This document shows positions 53,282-63,239 of a DNA stretch of 64,000 nucleotides, piece by piece. Within the stretch, counting starts at the first letter, position 1. Each line of letters starts with the position of its first letter. The stretch is from the NCBI GenBank assembly GCA_021805725.1, contig JAJZEH010000080.1:1-64000 (forward strand). The letters run 5' to 3'. Source of the stretch: Pseudomonadota bacterium (GTDB lineage: Bacteria > Pseudomonadota > Gammaproteobacteria > Burkholderiales > Ferrovaceae). The notes under the pieces were generated by a model, which worked only from the letters and a program-made list of their open reading frames with translations, was not told the DNA's origin and searched no databases. The position numbers and the translations under genes were made by a program.

Positions 53282-54297
53282 GGGTGACTCCATTCGACCA
53301 GTGCATCGAGGCGTTGGCGGGCGCGCCCCAAAGCGATGACCGAACGGGCAATCTCGATGCCTTCCTGAAGGTGCCGTGCAAGCCCCGCCACATAGATGGC
53401 AGCCCCGGCATTCAGCACCACGATTTCAAGCGCGGGGCCAGGGCGGTTGTCCAGGACCATTTCCAGCAGCTCGCGGGATTCCTGGGCATTCTTGACCAGA
53501 ATGCTGTTGAGCGGCGCCGGGGTCAGCCCCAGCGCCATTGGGTCCAGAAGGTACTCGCTGATTTTGCCATCCTTCAATTCCGCCACATGCGTGGGCCCCG
53601 ACAGGGTGATTTCGTCCAGACCGTCGCTGCCGTGCACGACGAGGGCATGCCGGCTACCCAACTTGTGCAGCACGCCCGCCAGGGTTCCCGTCAGATGCGG
53701 GCTGAATACCCCCAGCAACTGGTTGGGTGCGCCAGCCGGGTTGGTCAGCGGCCCCAGCAGGTTGAACAGGGTGCGTACCCCCAACTCCTTGCGCACCGGG
53801 GCCGAATGACGCATGGCCGTATGGTGGTTGGGGGCAAACATGAAGCCCAAACCAAATTTTTTCAGCGATTCCGAAACTTTTTCCGGGGTGGTCTCAACTA
53901 CCCTGATCCCCAGGGCTTCCAGCACGTCGGCGCTGCCCGTGGTGGATGACACCGAGCGCCCGCCGTGCTTGGCCACATGGGCGCCGGCGGCAGCCGTCAC
54001 GAAGGCGGCAGTGGTGGAGATGTTGAAGGTGTGCATGCCATCCCCGCCGGTGCCGCAGGTGTCCACCACATGATCCAGCCCCGTCGTATCCACCCGGGCT
54101 GACAGCCCGCGCATCACCTCGGCCGCCGCTGCAAGCTCCGTAATGGTCTCGCCCTTGGCGCGCAGGGCAGTGACGATTCCCGCCGTCTGGATGGGCGTGG
54201 TCTCCCCCGTCATGATGCCGGTCATCACCACCAGCATTTGCTCGCGGGTGAGGTCATTGCGCGCCAGAAGGGCGTTCAGGGCGTCCTTGGGGGTCAC
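53278..54297 (-). CDS. trpD: Anthranilate phosphoribosyltransferase
   Basis: Attaches phosphoribosyl to anthranilate. The 339-aa protein has the PRPP-binding CGTGGDG near residue 80, [21 protein letters not shown] and [10 protein letters not shown]. trpD and trpC overlap, but the usual partners trpE and trpG are not in this window. The start overlaps the OsmC-like gene by four bases, an unusual partner for a trp gene. Confidence 0.97.
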   Translation of the reverse strand: MTPKDALNALLARNDLTREQMLVVMTGIMTGETTPIQTAGIVTALRAKGETITELAAAAEVMRGLSARVDTTGLDHVVDTCGTGGDGMHTFNISTTAAFVTAAAGAHVAKHGGRSVSSTTGSADVLEALGIRVVETTPEKVSESLKKFGLGFMFAPNHHTAMRHSAPVRKELGVRTLFNLLGPLTNPAGAPNQLLGVFSPHLTGTLAGVLHKLGSRHALVVHGSDGLDEITLSGPTHVAELKDGKISEYLLDPMALGLTPAPLNSILVKNAQESRELLEMVLDNRPGPALEIVVLNAGAAIYVAGLARHLQEGIEIARSVIALGRARQRLDALVEWSHP

Positions 54298-54716
54298 GCA
54301 GCAACTTCCAGGATTTCAAAATCGTGGGTCAACTCGGCCGTCTTGGCCAGCATGATGCTGGCTGAGCAGTACTTTTCAGCCGACAGGTTGATGGCCCGAC
54401 TAACCAGTTCCGGCTTGAGGCCGCGGCCCGTCACGATGAAGTGGAAATGGATCCTGGTGAACACTTTGGGATCGGCCTCAGCCCGCTCCGAGGTCACTTC
54501 CACCACGCAATCGGTCACATCCGCCCGCGAGCGCTTGAGGATCAGCACCACGTCAAAGGCGGTGCAACCGCCCGCCCCGATCAGCATGGCCTCCATGGGA
54601 CGAACCCCGAGGTTGCGGCCCCCTGCTTCCGGCGCGCCATCCATCAGAAAAGTGTGTCCGCTACCACTCTCTCCCAAAAAACTCATCCCTTCCACCCACT
54701 TCACGCGCGCTTTCAT
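54294..54716 (-). CDS. OsmC family protein (YhfA-like)
   Basis: A 140-aa OsmC-fold protein, with the redox cysteine pair Cys51 in GAGGCTAFDV and Cys117 in SAEKYCS, as in peroxide-reducing OsmC/Ohr proteins. It lacks the full Ohr motif and more closely resembles YhfA-type proteins, whose role is less defined. It leads the trpD-trpC overlap string and is divergent from rplM across 126 bases that carry the rplM promoter. Confidence 0.85.
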   Translation of the reverse strand: MKARVKWVEGMSFLGESGSGHTFLMDGAPEAGGRNLGVRPMEAMLIGAGGCTAFDVVLILKRSRADVTDCVVEVTSERAEADPKVFTRIHFHFIVTGRGLKPELVSRAINLSAEKYCSASIMLAKTAELTHDFEILEVAA

Positions 54717-54779
54717 GCCCTTCCCCAGGATTCAGAATCCCCCATTATAGCCAGCACGGCCCTTGATTTGAAATGCGGA

Positions 54780-54809
54780 TTGACAGGGTGACTTGGACGA
54801 CACTATAAT
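54780..54809 (+). promoter_or_regulatory. Strong sigma-70 promoter of rplM-rpsI
   Basis: A consensus TTGACA (54780-54785), an 18-base spacer and a consensus TATAAT (54804-54809) precede rplM by 33 bases. This is the best sigma-70 promoter in the window, fitting a ribosomal protein operon. Confidence 0.8.
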
Positions 54810-54842
54810 CACCGGCTCATTTCACTAAAGACCATTGCTGTC

Positions 54843-55271
54843 ATGAAAACCTTTTCCGCCAAGGCGCACGAAGTTCAACGCGACTGGTTTGTGGTTGATG
54901 CCACAGACCGCGTACTCGGTCGCCTCGCCAGCCAGATCGCGCTTCGCCTGCGTGGCAAGCACAAAGCCATTTTCACCCCCCATGTGGACACGGGTGACTT
55001 TATCGTCGTGGTCAACGCCAAGAAAATCCGCGTGACCGGCAACAAGGGCGAAGACAAGATGTACTACCGCCATTCCGGTTACCCTGGCGGCATCTACGAA
55101 ACCAACTTCAACAAGCTGCGTGCCCGTCATCCCTCACGCGTGCTGGAAAAGGCGGTCAAAGGCATGCTGCCCAAGGGTCCCCTGGGCTACGCCATGATCA
55201 AGAAAATGAAGGTGTACGCCGGTGCCGAGCACCCGCATGCGGCGCAACAACCCAAGCCCCTGGAAATCTGA
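54843..55271 (+). CDS. rplM: 50S ribosomal protein L13
   Basis: Early-assembly large-subunit protein, 142 aa as in E. coli. It starts [20 protein letters not shown] and has the conserved GRLASQIA and [14 protein letters not shown] stretches. In E. coli L13 also represses its own operon. It is followed after seven bases by rpsI. Confidence 0.99.
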   Translation: MKTFSAKAHEVQRDWFVVDATDRVLGRLASQIALRLRGKHKAIFTPHVDTGDFIVVVNAKKIRVTGNKGEDKMYYRHSGYPGGIYETNFNKLRARHPSRVLEKAVKGMLPKGPLGYAMIKKMKVYAGAEHPHAAQQPKPLEI

Positions 55272-55278
55272 GGTCCCC

Positions 55279-55671
55279 ATGATCGGTGATTATTACTATG
55301 GTACGGGTCGGCGCAAAAGCGCCACGGCCCGCGTATTTCTCAAAGTGGGCTCCGGCAAGTTCGAAGTCAACGGCAAGACGCTGGAGCAGTATTTCTCCCG
55401 CGAAACCGGCCGGATGGTGGTGCGCCAGCCCCTGGAACTCACCAACAACCTGAACGGCTTTGACATCCGCATCAATGTCATCGGAGGCGGCGAGTCAGGC
55501 CAAGCCGGTGCCGTGCGCCATGGCATCACCCGTGCCCTGATCGACTTCAACCCTGAACTCAAGACCATGTTGAAACAAGCCGGTCTCGTCACTCGCGATG
55601 CGCGAGAAGTGGAACGGAAGAAAGTCGGCCTGCATAAAGCCCGTCGCCGCAAGCAGTTCAGCAAACGCTAA
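55279..55671 (+). CDS. rpsI: 30S ribosomal protein S9
   Basis: Small-subunit protein whose basic C-terminal tail contacts P-site tRNA; here it ends RRRKQFSKR as expected. The ATG at 55279 gives 130 aa (E. coli 130) and has GAGG upstream; the frame open before it overlaps rplM and is not used. A strong terminator follows. Confidence 0.99.
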   Translation: MIGDYYYGTGRRKSATARVFLKVGSGKFEVNGKTLEQYFSRETGRMVVRQPLELTNNLNGFDIRINVIGGGESGQAGAVRHGITRALIDFNPELKTMLKQAGLVTRDAREVERKKVGLHKARRRKQFSKR

Positions 55672-55690
55672 ACGCAGCAGCAACGAGTTC

Positions 55691-55720
55691 AAAAGCCGGC
55701 ATTCATGCCGGCTTTTTTTT
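55691..55720 (+). terminator. Terminator of rplM-rpsI
   Basis: An eleven-pair stem (55691-55701 with 55706-55716), a TTCA loop and a run of eight T. It is placed 19 bases after the rpsI stop. A TATAAT at 55726-55731 just beyond it may be the -10 of argC. Confidence 0.92.
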
Positions 55721-55760
55721 ACCGTTATAATGAAATTCACCACAGAGGCGGGAACACATC

Positions 55761-56789
55761 ATGATCACGGCGGGGATTGTCGGTGGCACAGGGTATACGG
55801 GCGTAGAGCTTCTTCGGTTGCTGGCGCAGCACCCCGAAGTGCGCATCAAGGCCATCACTTCGCGCAAGGAGGCGGGGCAGCCCGTGGCCGATCTTTTCCC
55901 CAGCCTGCGCGGCCATGTCGACCTGGCTTTCAGCGACCCGGCCCAGGCCCACCTGGACCAATGCGACCTGGTGTTCTTTGCCACCCCCAACGGCATCGCC
56001 ATGCAGCAGGCGCGCGGGCTGGTTGAGGCCGGAGTGCGCGTGATCGACCTCGCGGCCGATTTCCGCATCAAGGACGTAGCCCTTTGGGAGAAATGGTACG
56101 GCATGACCCACGCATGCCCCGAGTTGGTGGCGGAGGCGGTTTACGGCCTGCCGGAGGTCAACCGCGGCGCCATCGCCAAGGCTCGCGTGGTGGCCAATCC
56201 GGGCTGCTACCCCACCGCCGTGCAACTGGGGTTTCTTCCCCTGGTGGAAGCCGGCGTGATCGATGCAGCCCATTTGATCGCGGATGCCAAGTCGGGGGTT
56301 TCCGGCGCCGGGCGCAAAGCCGAAACCCATACCCTGTTTGCCGAGGCCGGCGACAATTTCAAGGCCTACGGCGTCGCCGGCCACCGTCACCTGCCTGAAA
56401 TCAGCCAGGGCCTGAGCCTGGCCGCGGGAAGCACCGTGGGATTGACCTTCGTCCCGCATCTCACCCCCATGATTCGCGGCATTCACGCCACCCTGTATGG
56501 ACAACTCCAGCGGGAAGTGGACCTGCAGGCGCTTTTTGAGGCGCGTTACGCCCATGAACCCTTTGTGGACGTGCTCCCGCGCGGCAGCCACCCTGAAACG
56601 CGTTCGGTGCGTGCCTCCAACATGTGCCGGATAGCCGTGCACCAGCCCCAGGGTGGCAACACCGTGGTGGTGCTGTCCGTCATCGACAATCTGGTCAAGG
56701 GAGCCGCAGGCCAGGCGGTGCATAACATGAACCTGATGTTCGGCCTGCCCGAAACCCTGGGGTTGACCCAGGTGCCCGTCATGCCCTAA
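55761..56789 (+). CDS. argC: N-acetyl-gamma-glutamyl-phosphate reductase
   Basis: NADPH-dependent reduction of N-acetylglutamyl phosphate, the step after ArgB. The 342-aa protein starts [13 protein letters not shown] (dinucleotide binding) and has the active-site Cys149 in ANPGCYPTA, then [10 protein letters not shown] possible own -10 at 55726-55731 and a terminator upstream suggest it is separate from rpsI. erpA follows after 46 bases. Confidence 0.97.
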   Translation: MITAGIVGGTGYTGVELLRLLAQHPEVRIKAITSRKEAGQPVADLFPSLRGHVDLAFSDPAQAHLDQCDLVFFATPNGIAMQQARGLVEAGVRVIDLAADFRIKDVALWEKWYGMTHACPELVAEAVYGLPEVNRGAIAKARVVANPGCYPTAVQLGFLPLVEAGVIDAAHLIADAKSGVSGAGRKAETHTLFAEAGDNFKAYGVAGHRHLPEISQGLSLAAGSTVGLTFVPHLTPMIRGIHATLYGQLQREVDLQALFEARYAHEPFVDVLPRGSHPETRSVRASNMCRIAVHQPQGGNTVVVLSVIDNLVKGAAGQAVHNMNLMFGLPETLGLTQVPVMP

Positions 56790-56835
56790 GGGGTGTAGAA
56801 TGGATCCAATTGTTCTGTAAATACGGAGTTTACTG

Positions 56836-57189
56836 ATGAATGCACCTACCGAAATGATGCCTGCACCATTGGTTTTCACGGATAGCGCCGCGGACAAGGT
56901 CAAGCAGTTGATTGACGAGGAAGGCAATTCCGACCTCAAGCTTCGCGTGTTCGTCACCGGCGGCGGCTGTTCCGGTTTTCAGTACGGATTCACCTTTGAA
57001 GAAGCCAGCAACGACGATGACACGGTCATGGAAAAGAATGGCGTGTTCCTGCTGATCGATCCCATGAGCTACCAGTATCTGGTGGGTGCCGAGATCGACT
57101 ACAAGGAAGACCTGGAAGGCGCCCAGTTCGTCATCCGCAACCCCAATGCCACCTCCACCTGCGGCTGCGGCTCGTCCTTTTCAGCCTAG
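56836..57189 (+). CDS. erpA: Iron-sulfur cluster insertion protein ErpA
   Basis: A-type carrier delivering [Fe-S] clusters to apoproteins such as IspG. The 117-aa protein has the three conserved cysteines: Cys45 in GGGCSGFQY and Cys109 and Cys111 in STCGCG. CGGAG precedes the ATG, and TAGAAT about 40 bases upstream could be a -10. Its last four bases overlap the convergent nudB stop. Confidence 0.97.
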   Translation: MNAPTEMMPAPLVFTDSAADKVKQLIDEEGNSDLKLRVFVTGGGCSGFQYGFTFEEASNDDDTVMEKNGVFLLIDPMSYQYLVGAEIDYKEDLEGAQFVIRNPNATSTCGCGSSFSA

Positions 57190-57638
57190 TCCGCCCCACC
57201 CCGTCTTCCCGGCAGTGAGGCAATCGCCTCACTGTTGGAGCGGGAAAAACATTTCAGCGCAGCTTCCTCCCACGGCAGCCATACATAGCCCAGGTGTTCC
57301 CGCGGCGCCACCGTAACGGGAACCCGTTCTGGCACCTGCAGCCCAAACACATGCTCGGTATTGCGCGTCACCCCTGGCGCGTAGCGATGACGCCAGCGTG
57401 GATAAATGTCATACTCGTTCATCCAATGCCAGTCCCGAAGCTGATGCCACCGGGCATCGATACCGGTTTCCTCCCGCACTTCGCGTCGCGCCGTTTCCAT
57501 GAGCGGCTCATCGGGGGCATCGCAACTTCCTGTCACCGACTGCCAGAAACCTGGCGGGTCTGCCCGTTCCAGAAGCAATACGTCCAGCGCCGGCGTGTAG
57601 ATCACCACCAGCACCGAGACGGGAATTTTATGGGGCAT
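57186..57638 (-). CDS. nudB: Dihydroneopterin triphosphate diphosphatase
   Basis: Nudix hydrolase acting in folate synthesis (E. coli NudB releases pyrophosphate from dihydroneopterin triphosphate). The 150-aa protein has [16 protein letters not shown] and the Nudix REVREETGI near residue 60, with one residue more between the first Gly and Glu than the classical box. The assignment rests on the FWQSVTG form, typical for NudB. Another Nudix substrate is possible. It follows the M16 peptidase by five bases. Confidence 0.88.
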   Translation of the reverse strand: MPHKIPVSVLVVIYTPALDVLLLERADPPGFWQSVTGSCDAPDEPLMETARREVREETGIDARWHQLRDWHWMNEYDIYPRWRHRYAPGVTRNTEHVFGLQVPERVPVTVAPREHLGYVWLPWEEAALKCFSRSNSEAIASLPGRRGGAD

Positions 57639-57643
57639 ACCGC

Positions 57644-60376
57644 CTACCGCTTCTTTGTAAAATCGCCGGCCACCACCTCCACAAAGCGATCCGGGTCTAC
57701 ATAGCGCGGCAGGACCTGGTTGACGGTTGCGGCGTCCAGTGCCATCAACCTGGCATCGAGATCTGCCACAAAGTCCATGGTGCGATGATCAAACAGGAGC
57801 TTGGTCAAAAGCCCGGCCAGCGCCCCGTCCTGGGCCCGAGCCAGTTGCCGCGACTGCATCAGGGCAGACTGTCCCGCCTGGATTTCCTCGGGTGTGAAAC
57901 CGGAGCGGATTGCCTGCCCCATGACCTCGGCAAAGGCTTTTTCCAGCTTTTCGCGGTTTTGCGGCGCGTAGATGGCATAAGCCCCGAGCGTGCTGTTGCG
58001 TACCTTGTCGTTGAGGCGCAAGTAGGAACCCACACCATAACTCAACCCTTCCTGCTGGCGGATGCGCATGGCAAGACGGGAATTGAGAAACCCTTCGCCC
58101 AGGATGTAATTGCCCAGCGTCAGTGCCGGCGCGTCAAGATCGCTGTCCATCAACGGGATGGGTTCGCGCATCACGAATACCGCATTGGCCTTGTCCGGCG
58201 TGTCGATCTCAATCCGTGTGCCGGGGAACGCCTTGTAGTCATCCAGCACGATGGCGTAGGGTTGTGGGCTGCTCCATCCATCCAGACCCGTCTTGAGGGC
58301 TTCCGTTGCAGCGGCCACATCGAAGTCGCCGACGATGGCCACCTCGGCATGGTCGGCCCCGTAGAACGCCTTGTAAAACCCCTTGACCTGGTCCAGCGTC
58401 ACCGCATTGACGTCCTCGGCCGATTCGTCAAAGGTGCCCGTGTAGCGGATGTCACCACGGGGATGGCGGTTGAAGTAACGACCCAGCGCATTGGAGGCCC
58501 GGGTTTGTGGGTCACTGCGCCCCTCTTCGATGTCGGCCAACGCCGCTTCCCGCACTTGCTTGAATTCGCCTTCTGGGAACTGCGGGGCCTTGAGTATCCT
58601 GGCCACCAGTGCCAGGGTAGCCGGCAGGTTTTCCCGCACCGTCTGGATCGTGACATTGGCCCCCGTGGCGCCACCTCCAAAGGATACCTGGGCCTTCAGT
58701 GCGGTAAACCGGTCCTGGATGGCTTCGCGTGACAACCCTGCGGCCCCCTTGTCCAACAACGCGCCCACGAACTCGCCGGTACGCCCCTTGCCGTTGAGCG
58801 CTTCTGCCGTTCCAAAGTGCAGATTGATCTGGGCATGGACCGTCGCGCCGCGCGTCTTTTTGGGCAACAGGGCCAGATTCATGCCCCCGGGCAAGGTCGT
58901 CCACTGGGTACGCTTTTGAATGTTGGCCGGGGAGACGTCGAAGGTTTCGCCTGCGGCAAAGTCAGGATTGCCGCGATAGCCTTTCAACTGCGCTTCGGCA
59001 TCCACCCGCACCGGAGCAGGTGCCCGTTGGGGCGTCGCAGTAGGCACAAAAATGCCCAGGGTGCGATTGCTGGGAATGAGGTAGGCCTCGGCAACCCGCT
59101 CCACGTCCGCCGCCTTGACCCTGGAGAGGCGGTCCCGGGTGAGGAAAAACAGGCGCCAGTCGCCATTGGCAATGGCCGTGGACAGTGAAATGCCAAACTT
59201 TTCCGGATCATTGAAGGTGAGTTCAATGCCGTTGAGCAGGTTGGCGCGGGCACGGTCCACCTCTTCCTCCGTGACCGGCCTGGACTTCAGGTCTTCGAGG
59301 GTCTTGAGAAAGGCCTCGCGCACGGGTTCCATCTGCTGGTCCTTGCGCACGTCAGCCTGGAAGAATATGACCCCCGGCTCATCCAGGTTGAAGTATTCCG
59401 CTGCCGTGGCCGTGGCCATTCCCGTCTCCACCAGGGCCTTATGCAGCCGCCCCGAAGGCGTGTCTCCCAGCACCTGGGCCAGCACTTCAAAGACTGCACT
59501 GTCCGGGCTTGCGGCGGCCACCGCATGATAGGCGGCCTCCACATACTGCACGTCACCCACGCGCCGCAAAGTCACCAGCCGTTCGCCATCCTGAACGGGA
59601 TCCAGGGTGTAGGTGGGTTCAAGGACCCGTTTGGGTTTGGGGATTTTTCCAAAGGTGTCGGCAATGAGAGCGAGGGTTTTGGCCTGGTCAAAACTGCCCG
59701 CCACCACGAGCGTGGCATTATCCGGCTGGTAATATTTGCGGTAGAAGGCCTGCAAGTGGGGAATGCTGACATTTTCCACGTCGCTGCGCGCGCCAATGGT
59801 GGATTTGCCGTAGTTGTGCCATTGAAAGGCCGCAGCCATCACTTTGTCCATCAGGACTTCGCTGGGATCGTTCTCCCCGCTTTCCATTTCGTTGCGAACC
59901 ACGGTCATTTCGCTGTCCAGATCCTTGCGCGCAATGAACGAGTGGACCATGCGATCCGCCTCCATTCGCAGGGCCCAGTCCAGGTTGACCTGCGAAGCCG
60001 CGAAGGATTCGAAGTAATTGGTGCGGTCAAACCAGGTGGTGCCATTGGGCCGCATCCCGCGTCGGGTCAGCTCAGCCGTGATGTCCTTATGCTGAGGCGT
60101 GCCCTTGAACATGAGGTGTTCCAGCAGATGGGCCATGCCGGTTTCGCCATAACTTTCCATGCGCGATCCCACGCGATAGGTGACGTTGACGGTGGTGGTC
60201 GGCTTGCCGGGGTCGGGGGCCAGCAGAACCTGCATGCCATTGGAGAGGCGATATTCGGTGACCCCTTCCACCTGCGTCACCTGCGACACTCCCGCGGGCA
60301 GCGGCATCTTGTTTCCGGCCCAGACCGTGCAGGACACGATCAACAACCCCAGGGCGACCCATCGCTTCAGTACCAT
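57644..60376 (-). CDS. Periplasmic M16 zinc peptidase, double-domain
   Basis: A 910-aa secreted metallopeptidase of the pitrilysin/insulinase family. The signal peptide ends near VWA (residue 20). The active half carries the inverted zinc motif HLLEH at 83-87 with the downstream Glu in NEMESGEN near 160. The second M16 half (from about 500) lacks HxxEH and is the inactive clamp half (TLPGGMNLALLPKKTRG). Such enzymes degrade small peptides; the substrate is unknown. It precedes nudB and is divergent from fmdB. Confidence 0.92.
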   Translation of the reverse strand: MVLKRWVALGLLIVSCTVWAGNKMPLPAGVSQVTQVEGVTEYRLSNGMQVLLAPDPGKPTTTVNVTYRVGSRMESYGETGMAHLLEHLMFKGTPQHKDITAELTRRGMRPNGTTWFDRTNYFESFAASQVNLDWALRMEADRMVHSFIARKDLDSEMTVVRNEMESGENDPSEVLMDKVMAAAFQWHNYGKSTIGARSDVENVSIPHLQAFYRKYYQPDNATLVVAGSFDQAKTLALIADTFGKIPKPKRVLEPTYTLDPVQDGERLVTLRRVGDVQYVEAAYHAVAAASPDSAVFEVLAQVLGDTPSGRLHKALVETGMATATAAEYFNLDEPGVIFFQADVRKDQQMEPVREAFLKTLEDLKSRPVTEEEVDRARANLLNGIELTFNDPEKFGISLSTAIANGDWRLFFLTRDRLSRVKAADVERVAEAYLIPSNRTLGIFVPTATPQRAPAPVRVDAEAQLKGYRGNPDFAAGETFDVSPANIQKRTQWTTLPGGMNLALLPKKTRGATVHAQINLHFGTAEALNGKGRTGEFVGALLDKGAAGLSREAIQDRFTALKAQVSFGGGATGANVTIQTVRENLPATLALVARILKAPQFPEGEFKQVREAALADIEEGRSDPQTRASNALGRYFNRHPRGDIRYTGTFDESAEDVNAVTLDQVKGFYKAFYGADHAEVAIVGDFDVAAATEALKTGLDGWSSPQPYAIVLDDYKAFPGTRIEIDTPDKANAVFVMREPIPLMDSDLDAPALTLGNYILGEGFLNSRLAMRIRQQEGLSYGVGSYLRLNDKVRNSTLGAYAIYAPQNREKLEKAFAEVMGQAIRSGFTPEEIQAGQSALMQSRQLARAQDGALAGLLTKLLFDHRTMDFVADLDARLMALDAATVNQVLPRYVDPDRFVEVVAGDFTKKR

Positions 60377-60484
60377 GTGCTACTCCTCGAAATGAACGGC
60401 CAGAAAGGTTAATAGAGACGTTTTGCGCGCGCAGGTTCCCCGACCTCGGGAGCCTGGCTACTGACAACCTTCAACCTCTTGATT

Positions 60485-60499
60485 TAGCATAATATGCTA
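60485..60499. promoter_or_regulatory. Perfect 15-base palindrome upstream of fmdB
   Basis: TAGCATA, a central A, then TATGCTA lies 27 bases before the fmdB ATG in the divergent M16/fmdB gap. It may be an operator or overlap the -10 region; no regulator is nearby. Confidence 0.5.
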
Positions 60500-60525
60500 T
60501 CATTTCAGGTCTATGGGAGGTTTCA

Positions 60526-60840
60526 ATGCCTTTGTATGAATACCGCTGTCAGGCTTGCGGTAAGGAAATCGAAGTCCTGCAAAAAATTTCTGATGCGCCC
60601 CGGACGCAGTGCCCGTCCTGCGGTCAGTCTGCACTCATCAAAAAGGTCACTGCAGCCGGTTTTCAGTTGAAAGGCACGGGATGGTACGTCACCGATTTCC
60701 GCGGCGGCGCTGGCACCAGCACGCCGGCCCCCAAGCCGGAGCCTGCCAAAACCGCTGAGCCCGCACCGGCAGCTTCCTCCGAAACCCAGTCTGCCGAGTC
60801 CAAACCTGCCGAGACGGCCACCCCTTCGGTCTCTTCCTGA
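60526..60840 (+). CDS. FmdB-family zinc ribbon protein
   Basis: A 104-aa protein with an N-terminal CxxC...CxxC zinc ribbon (Cys8, Cys11, Cys29, Cys32) in a MPLYEYRC start and GTGWYVTDF that follow the FmdB pattern. Residues from about 68 are an Ala/Pro/Glu/Ser-rich tail without structure. Function is unknown; an FmdB relative was linked to methanol/formamidase regulation, a weak guide. GGGAGG precedes the ATG. Its stop shares one base with the next start. Confidence 0.88.
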   Translation: MPLYEYRCQACGKEIEVLQKISDAPRTQCPSCGQSALIKKVTAAGFQLKGTGWYVTDFRGGAGTSTPAPKPEPAKTAEPAPAASSETQSAESKPAETATPSVSS

Positions 60841-61445
60841 TGAAGCGCTATTTTCTGACCGGGATCGTCGTGCTGATCCCGCTCGTCATCACGATCTGGG
60901 TGCTGCGCCTCATTGTGGAGACGCTCGACCAGACCCTGTTTTTGCTGCCAACCGCCCTGCGCCCCGAAGCGCTCTTCGGGATGCACATCCCCGGACTGGG
61001 CGTGCTGGTCGCCCTCCTGATCGTCATGGCCACGGGCATCGTGGCCGCCAACCTGCTGGGACGACGCCTGCTGCAACTGGGCGAGGATCTCGTTGCCCGC
61101 ATCCCGATCGTCAATAGCATCTACACGGGCGTCAAGCAAGTCAGCGACACCCTGTTTTCCGGTTCGGGTCAGGCCTTCCGCAAGGTGCTGCTGATCCGCT
61201 ATCCGCACGGCAACAGTTGGGCCATGGCATTCCAGACCGGAACTCCGTCGGGTGAAGTGGCCGACAAGCTGGGGATGCCACACGTCAGCGTATACATCCC
61301 CACGACACCCAACCCCACCTCGGGATTCTTTCTCATGGTGCCGCGCAGCGACGTCATCGAACTGGACATTTCGGTGGAAGATGCCCTGAAACACATTATT
61401 TCCATGGGCGTCGTGTCGACGCCCAGCGATAACCCGCTTTCTTGA
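60840..61445 (+). CDS. DUF502 inner-membrane protein
   Basis: A 201-aa protein with two N-terminal membrane segments (about 5-25 and 50-72) and a C-terminal domain with GNSWAMAFQTGTPSGEV and PTTPNPTSGFFLMVP, the DUF502 hallmarks. Function is not established. The start shares one base with the fmdB stop (TGATG). fmdB, DUF502 and aspS commonly stay together in betaproteobacteria. Confidence 0.9.
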   Translation: MKRYFLTGIVVLIPLVITIWVLRLIVETLDQTLFLLPTALRPEALFGMHIPGLGVLVALLIVMATGIVAANLLGRRLLQLGEDLVARIPIVNSIYTGVKQVSDTLFSGSGQAFRKVLLIRYPHGNSWAMAFQTGTPSGEVADKLGMPHVSVYIPTTPNPTSGFFLMVPRSDVIELDISVEDALKHIISMGVVSTPSDNPLS

Positions 61446-61472
61446 ATCGAACACATCAGAGATTGTTGAATC

Positions 61473-63236
61473 ATGCGCACTGAATACTGCGGCCTTGTAG
61501 ATCGCCGCTATCTGGACCAAACCGTAACCCTGATGGGCTGGGCCCATCGCCGACGCGATCATGGCGGCGTCATTTTCATCGACCTGCGCGACCGCGAAGG
61601 GCTGGTGCAGGTGGTGTCCGACCCCGACAATCAGAAGACCTTCCGGATTGCGGAAGGCGTACGCAGCGAGTTCGTCCTCAAGGTAACCGGGCGCGTGCGT
61701 TCACGCCCCGAGGGCACCCTCAACACCATCCTGCGAAGCGGTGAAATCGAAGTGCTGGCGGAGTCCATTGAAGTACTGAATCCGTCGCTGCCTCCCCCCT
61801 TCCAGCTGGACGACGACAACCTTTCGGAACAGGTGCGCCTGGAACACCGCTATCTGGATTTGCGTCGCCCGGCCATGCAGAAAAACTTCATGCTGCGCTA
61901 CCGGGCCACCATGTCGGTGCGGCAGCATCTGGACGCGCTGGGTTTCATCGACATCGAAACGCCCATGCTGACCAAATCAACGCCTGAAGGCGCGCGCGAT
62001 TACCTGGTCCCCAGCCGGGTGCATCACGGTCAGTTTTTTGCGCTGCCCCAGTCTCCACAGTTGTTCAAGCAGCTCCTGATGGTCGCGGGCTTTGACCGCT
62101 ACTACCAGATCACCAAATGCTTTCGCGACGAAGATCTGCGCGCAGACCGTCAACCCGAATTCACCCAGATCGATATCGAAACCTCCTTCCTCACCGAACA
62201 TGAAATCATGGACATGATGGAGGGTCTGGTTCGTGATCTGTTCAGGAAGACCATCGATGCGGATCTGGGCGCCGCTTTCCCGCGCATGAGCTGGACCGAG
62301 GCCATGATGCGCTATGGTTCGGACAAACCGGACCTGCGCATTCCGCTGGAATTCACCGAACTGACGGACCTCATGAAAACCGCGGATTTCAAGGTGTTCC
62401 GCAGTGCCGCCGACCTGGTGGACGGTCGTGTGGCTGCGCTGCGCATACCCGGCGGCGGATCGCTGTCGCGCAAGGAAATTGACGACTACACCACCTTCGT
62501 CGCCATTTACGGTGCCCGCGGCCTCGCCTATATCAAGGTTAACGACAAGACGCAGGCCAATGACCAGGGACTGCAATCCCCAATCGTCAAGTTTCTGGGC
62601 GAACCGGTGCTGCGCGAAATCCTGGATCGCACCAACGCAGAAAACGGTGACCTGATCTTCTTCGGCGCTGATCGCGCCAAGGTGGTCAACGATGCTCTGG
62701 GTGCGCTACGCGTCAAGCTGGGTCATGAGCGTGGGTTCTCCACCGGGGGCTGGAAGCCGCTATGGGTGGTGGACTTCCCCATGTTTGAATACGACGATGA
62801 AGACAAGCGCTGGGTGGCCCTGCACCATCCGTTTACCGCACCCAAGGACGGCCATGAGGCCTTCCTCGAATCCGATCCTGCCAAAGCATTTGCCAAAGCC
62901 TACGACGTGGTGTTGAACGGCTGGGAAATCGGCGGCGGTTCGGTGCGCATCCATCGTGAAGACGTGCAGTCCAAAGTGTTTCGCGCCCTCAACATCGGCC
63001 CTGATGAGGCACGCGCCAAATTTGGCTTCCTGCTCGACGCCCTGCAGTATGGTGCCCCCCCCCACGGCGGGATCGCCTTCGGCCTGGATCGCCTGACGGC
63101 CATGATGACGGGGGCGGAACACATACGCGACGTCATTGCCTTCCCCAAGACCCAGCGCGCCCAATGTCTGCTCACCCAGGCGCCCAGTCCGGTGGACGAA
63201 AAGCAGTTGCGGGAATTGCACATCAAGCTGCGCTGA
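61473..63236 (+). CDS. aspS: Aspartyl-tRNA synthetase
   Basis: Class II synthetase of bacterial type, 587 aa (E. coli 590), with an OB-fold anticodon domain ([15 protein letters not shown]), motif 2 in [17 protein letters not shown], the inserted GAD domain and motif 3 in [10 protein letters not shown]. No amino acid in the window tells whether it also charges tRNA-Asn. It is 27 bases after DUF502 and three bases before the TPR gene. Confidence 0.98.
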   Translation: MRTEYCGLVDRRYLDQTVTLMGWAHRRRDHGGVIFIDLRDREGLVQVVSDPDNQKTFRIAEGVRSEFVLKVTGRVRSRPEGTLNTILRSGEIEVLAESIEVLNPSLPPPFQLDDDNLSEQVRLEHRYLDLRRPAMQKNFMLRYRATMSVRQHLDALGFIDIETPMLTKSTPEGARDYLVPSRVHHGQFFALPQSPQLFKQLLMVAGFDRYYQITKCFRDEDLRADRQPEFTQIDIETSFLTEHEIMDMMEGLVRDLFRKTIDADLGAAFPRMSWTEAMMRYGSDKPDLRIPLEFTELTDLMKTADFKVFRSAADLVDGRVAALRIPGGGSLSRKEIDDYTTFVAIYGARGLAYIKVNDKTQANDQGLQSPIVKFLGEPVLREILDRTNAENGDLIFFGADRAKVVNDALGALRVKLGHERGFSTGGWKPLWVVDFPMFEYDDEDKRWVALHHPFTAPKDGHEAFLESDPAKAFAKAYDVVLNGWEIGGGSVRIHREDVQSKVFRALNIGPDEARAKFGFLLDALQYGAPPHGGIAFGLDRLTAMMTGAEHIRDVIAFPKTQRAQCLLTQAPSPVDEKQLRELHIKLR

Positions 63237-63239
63237 CCA

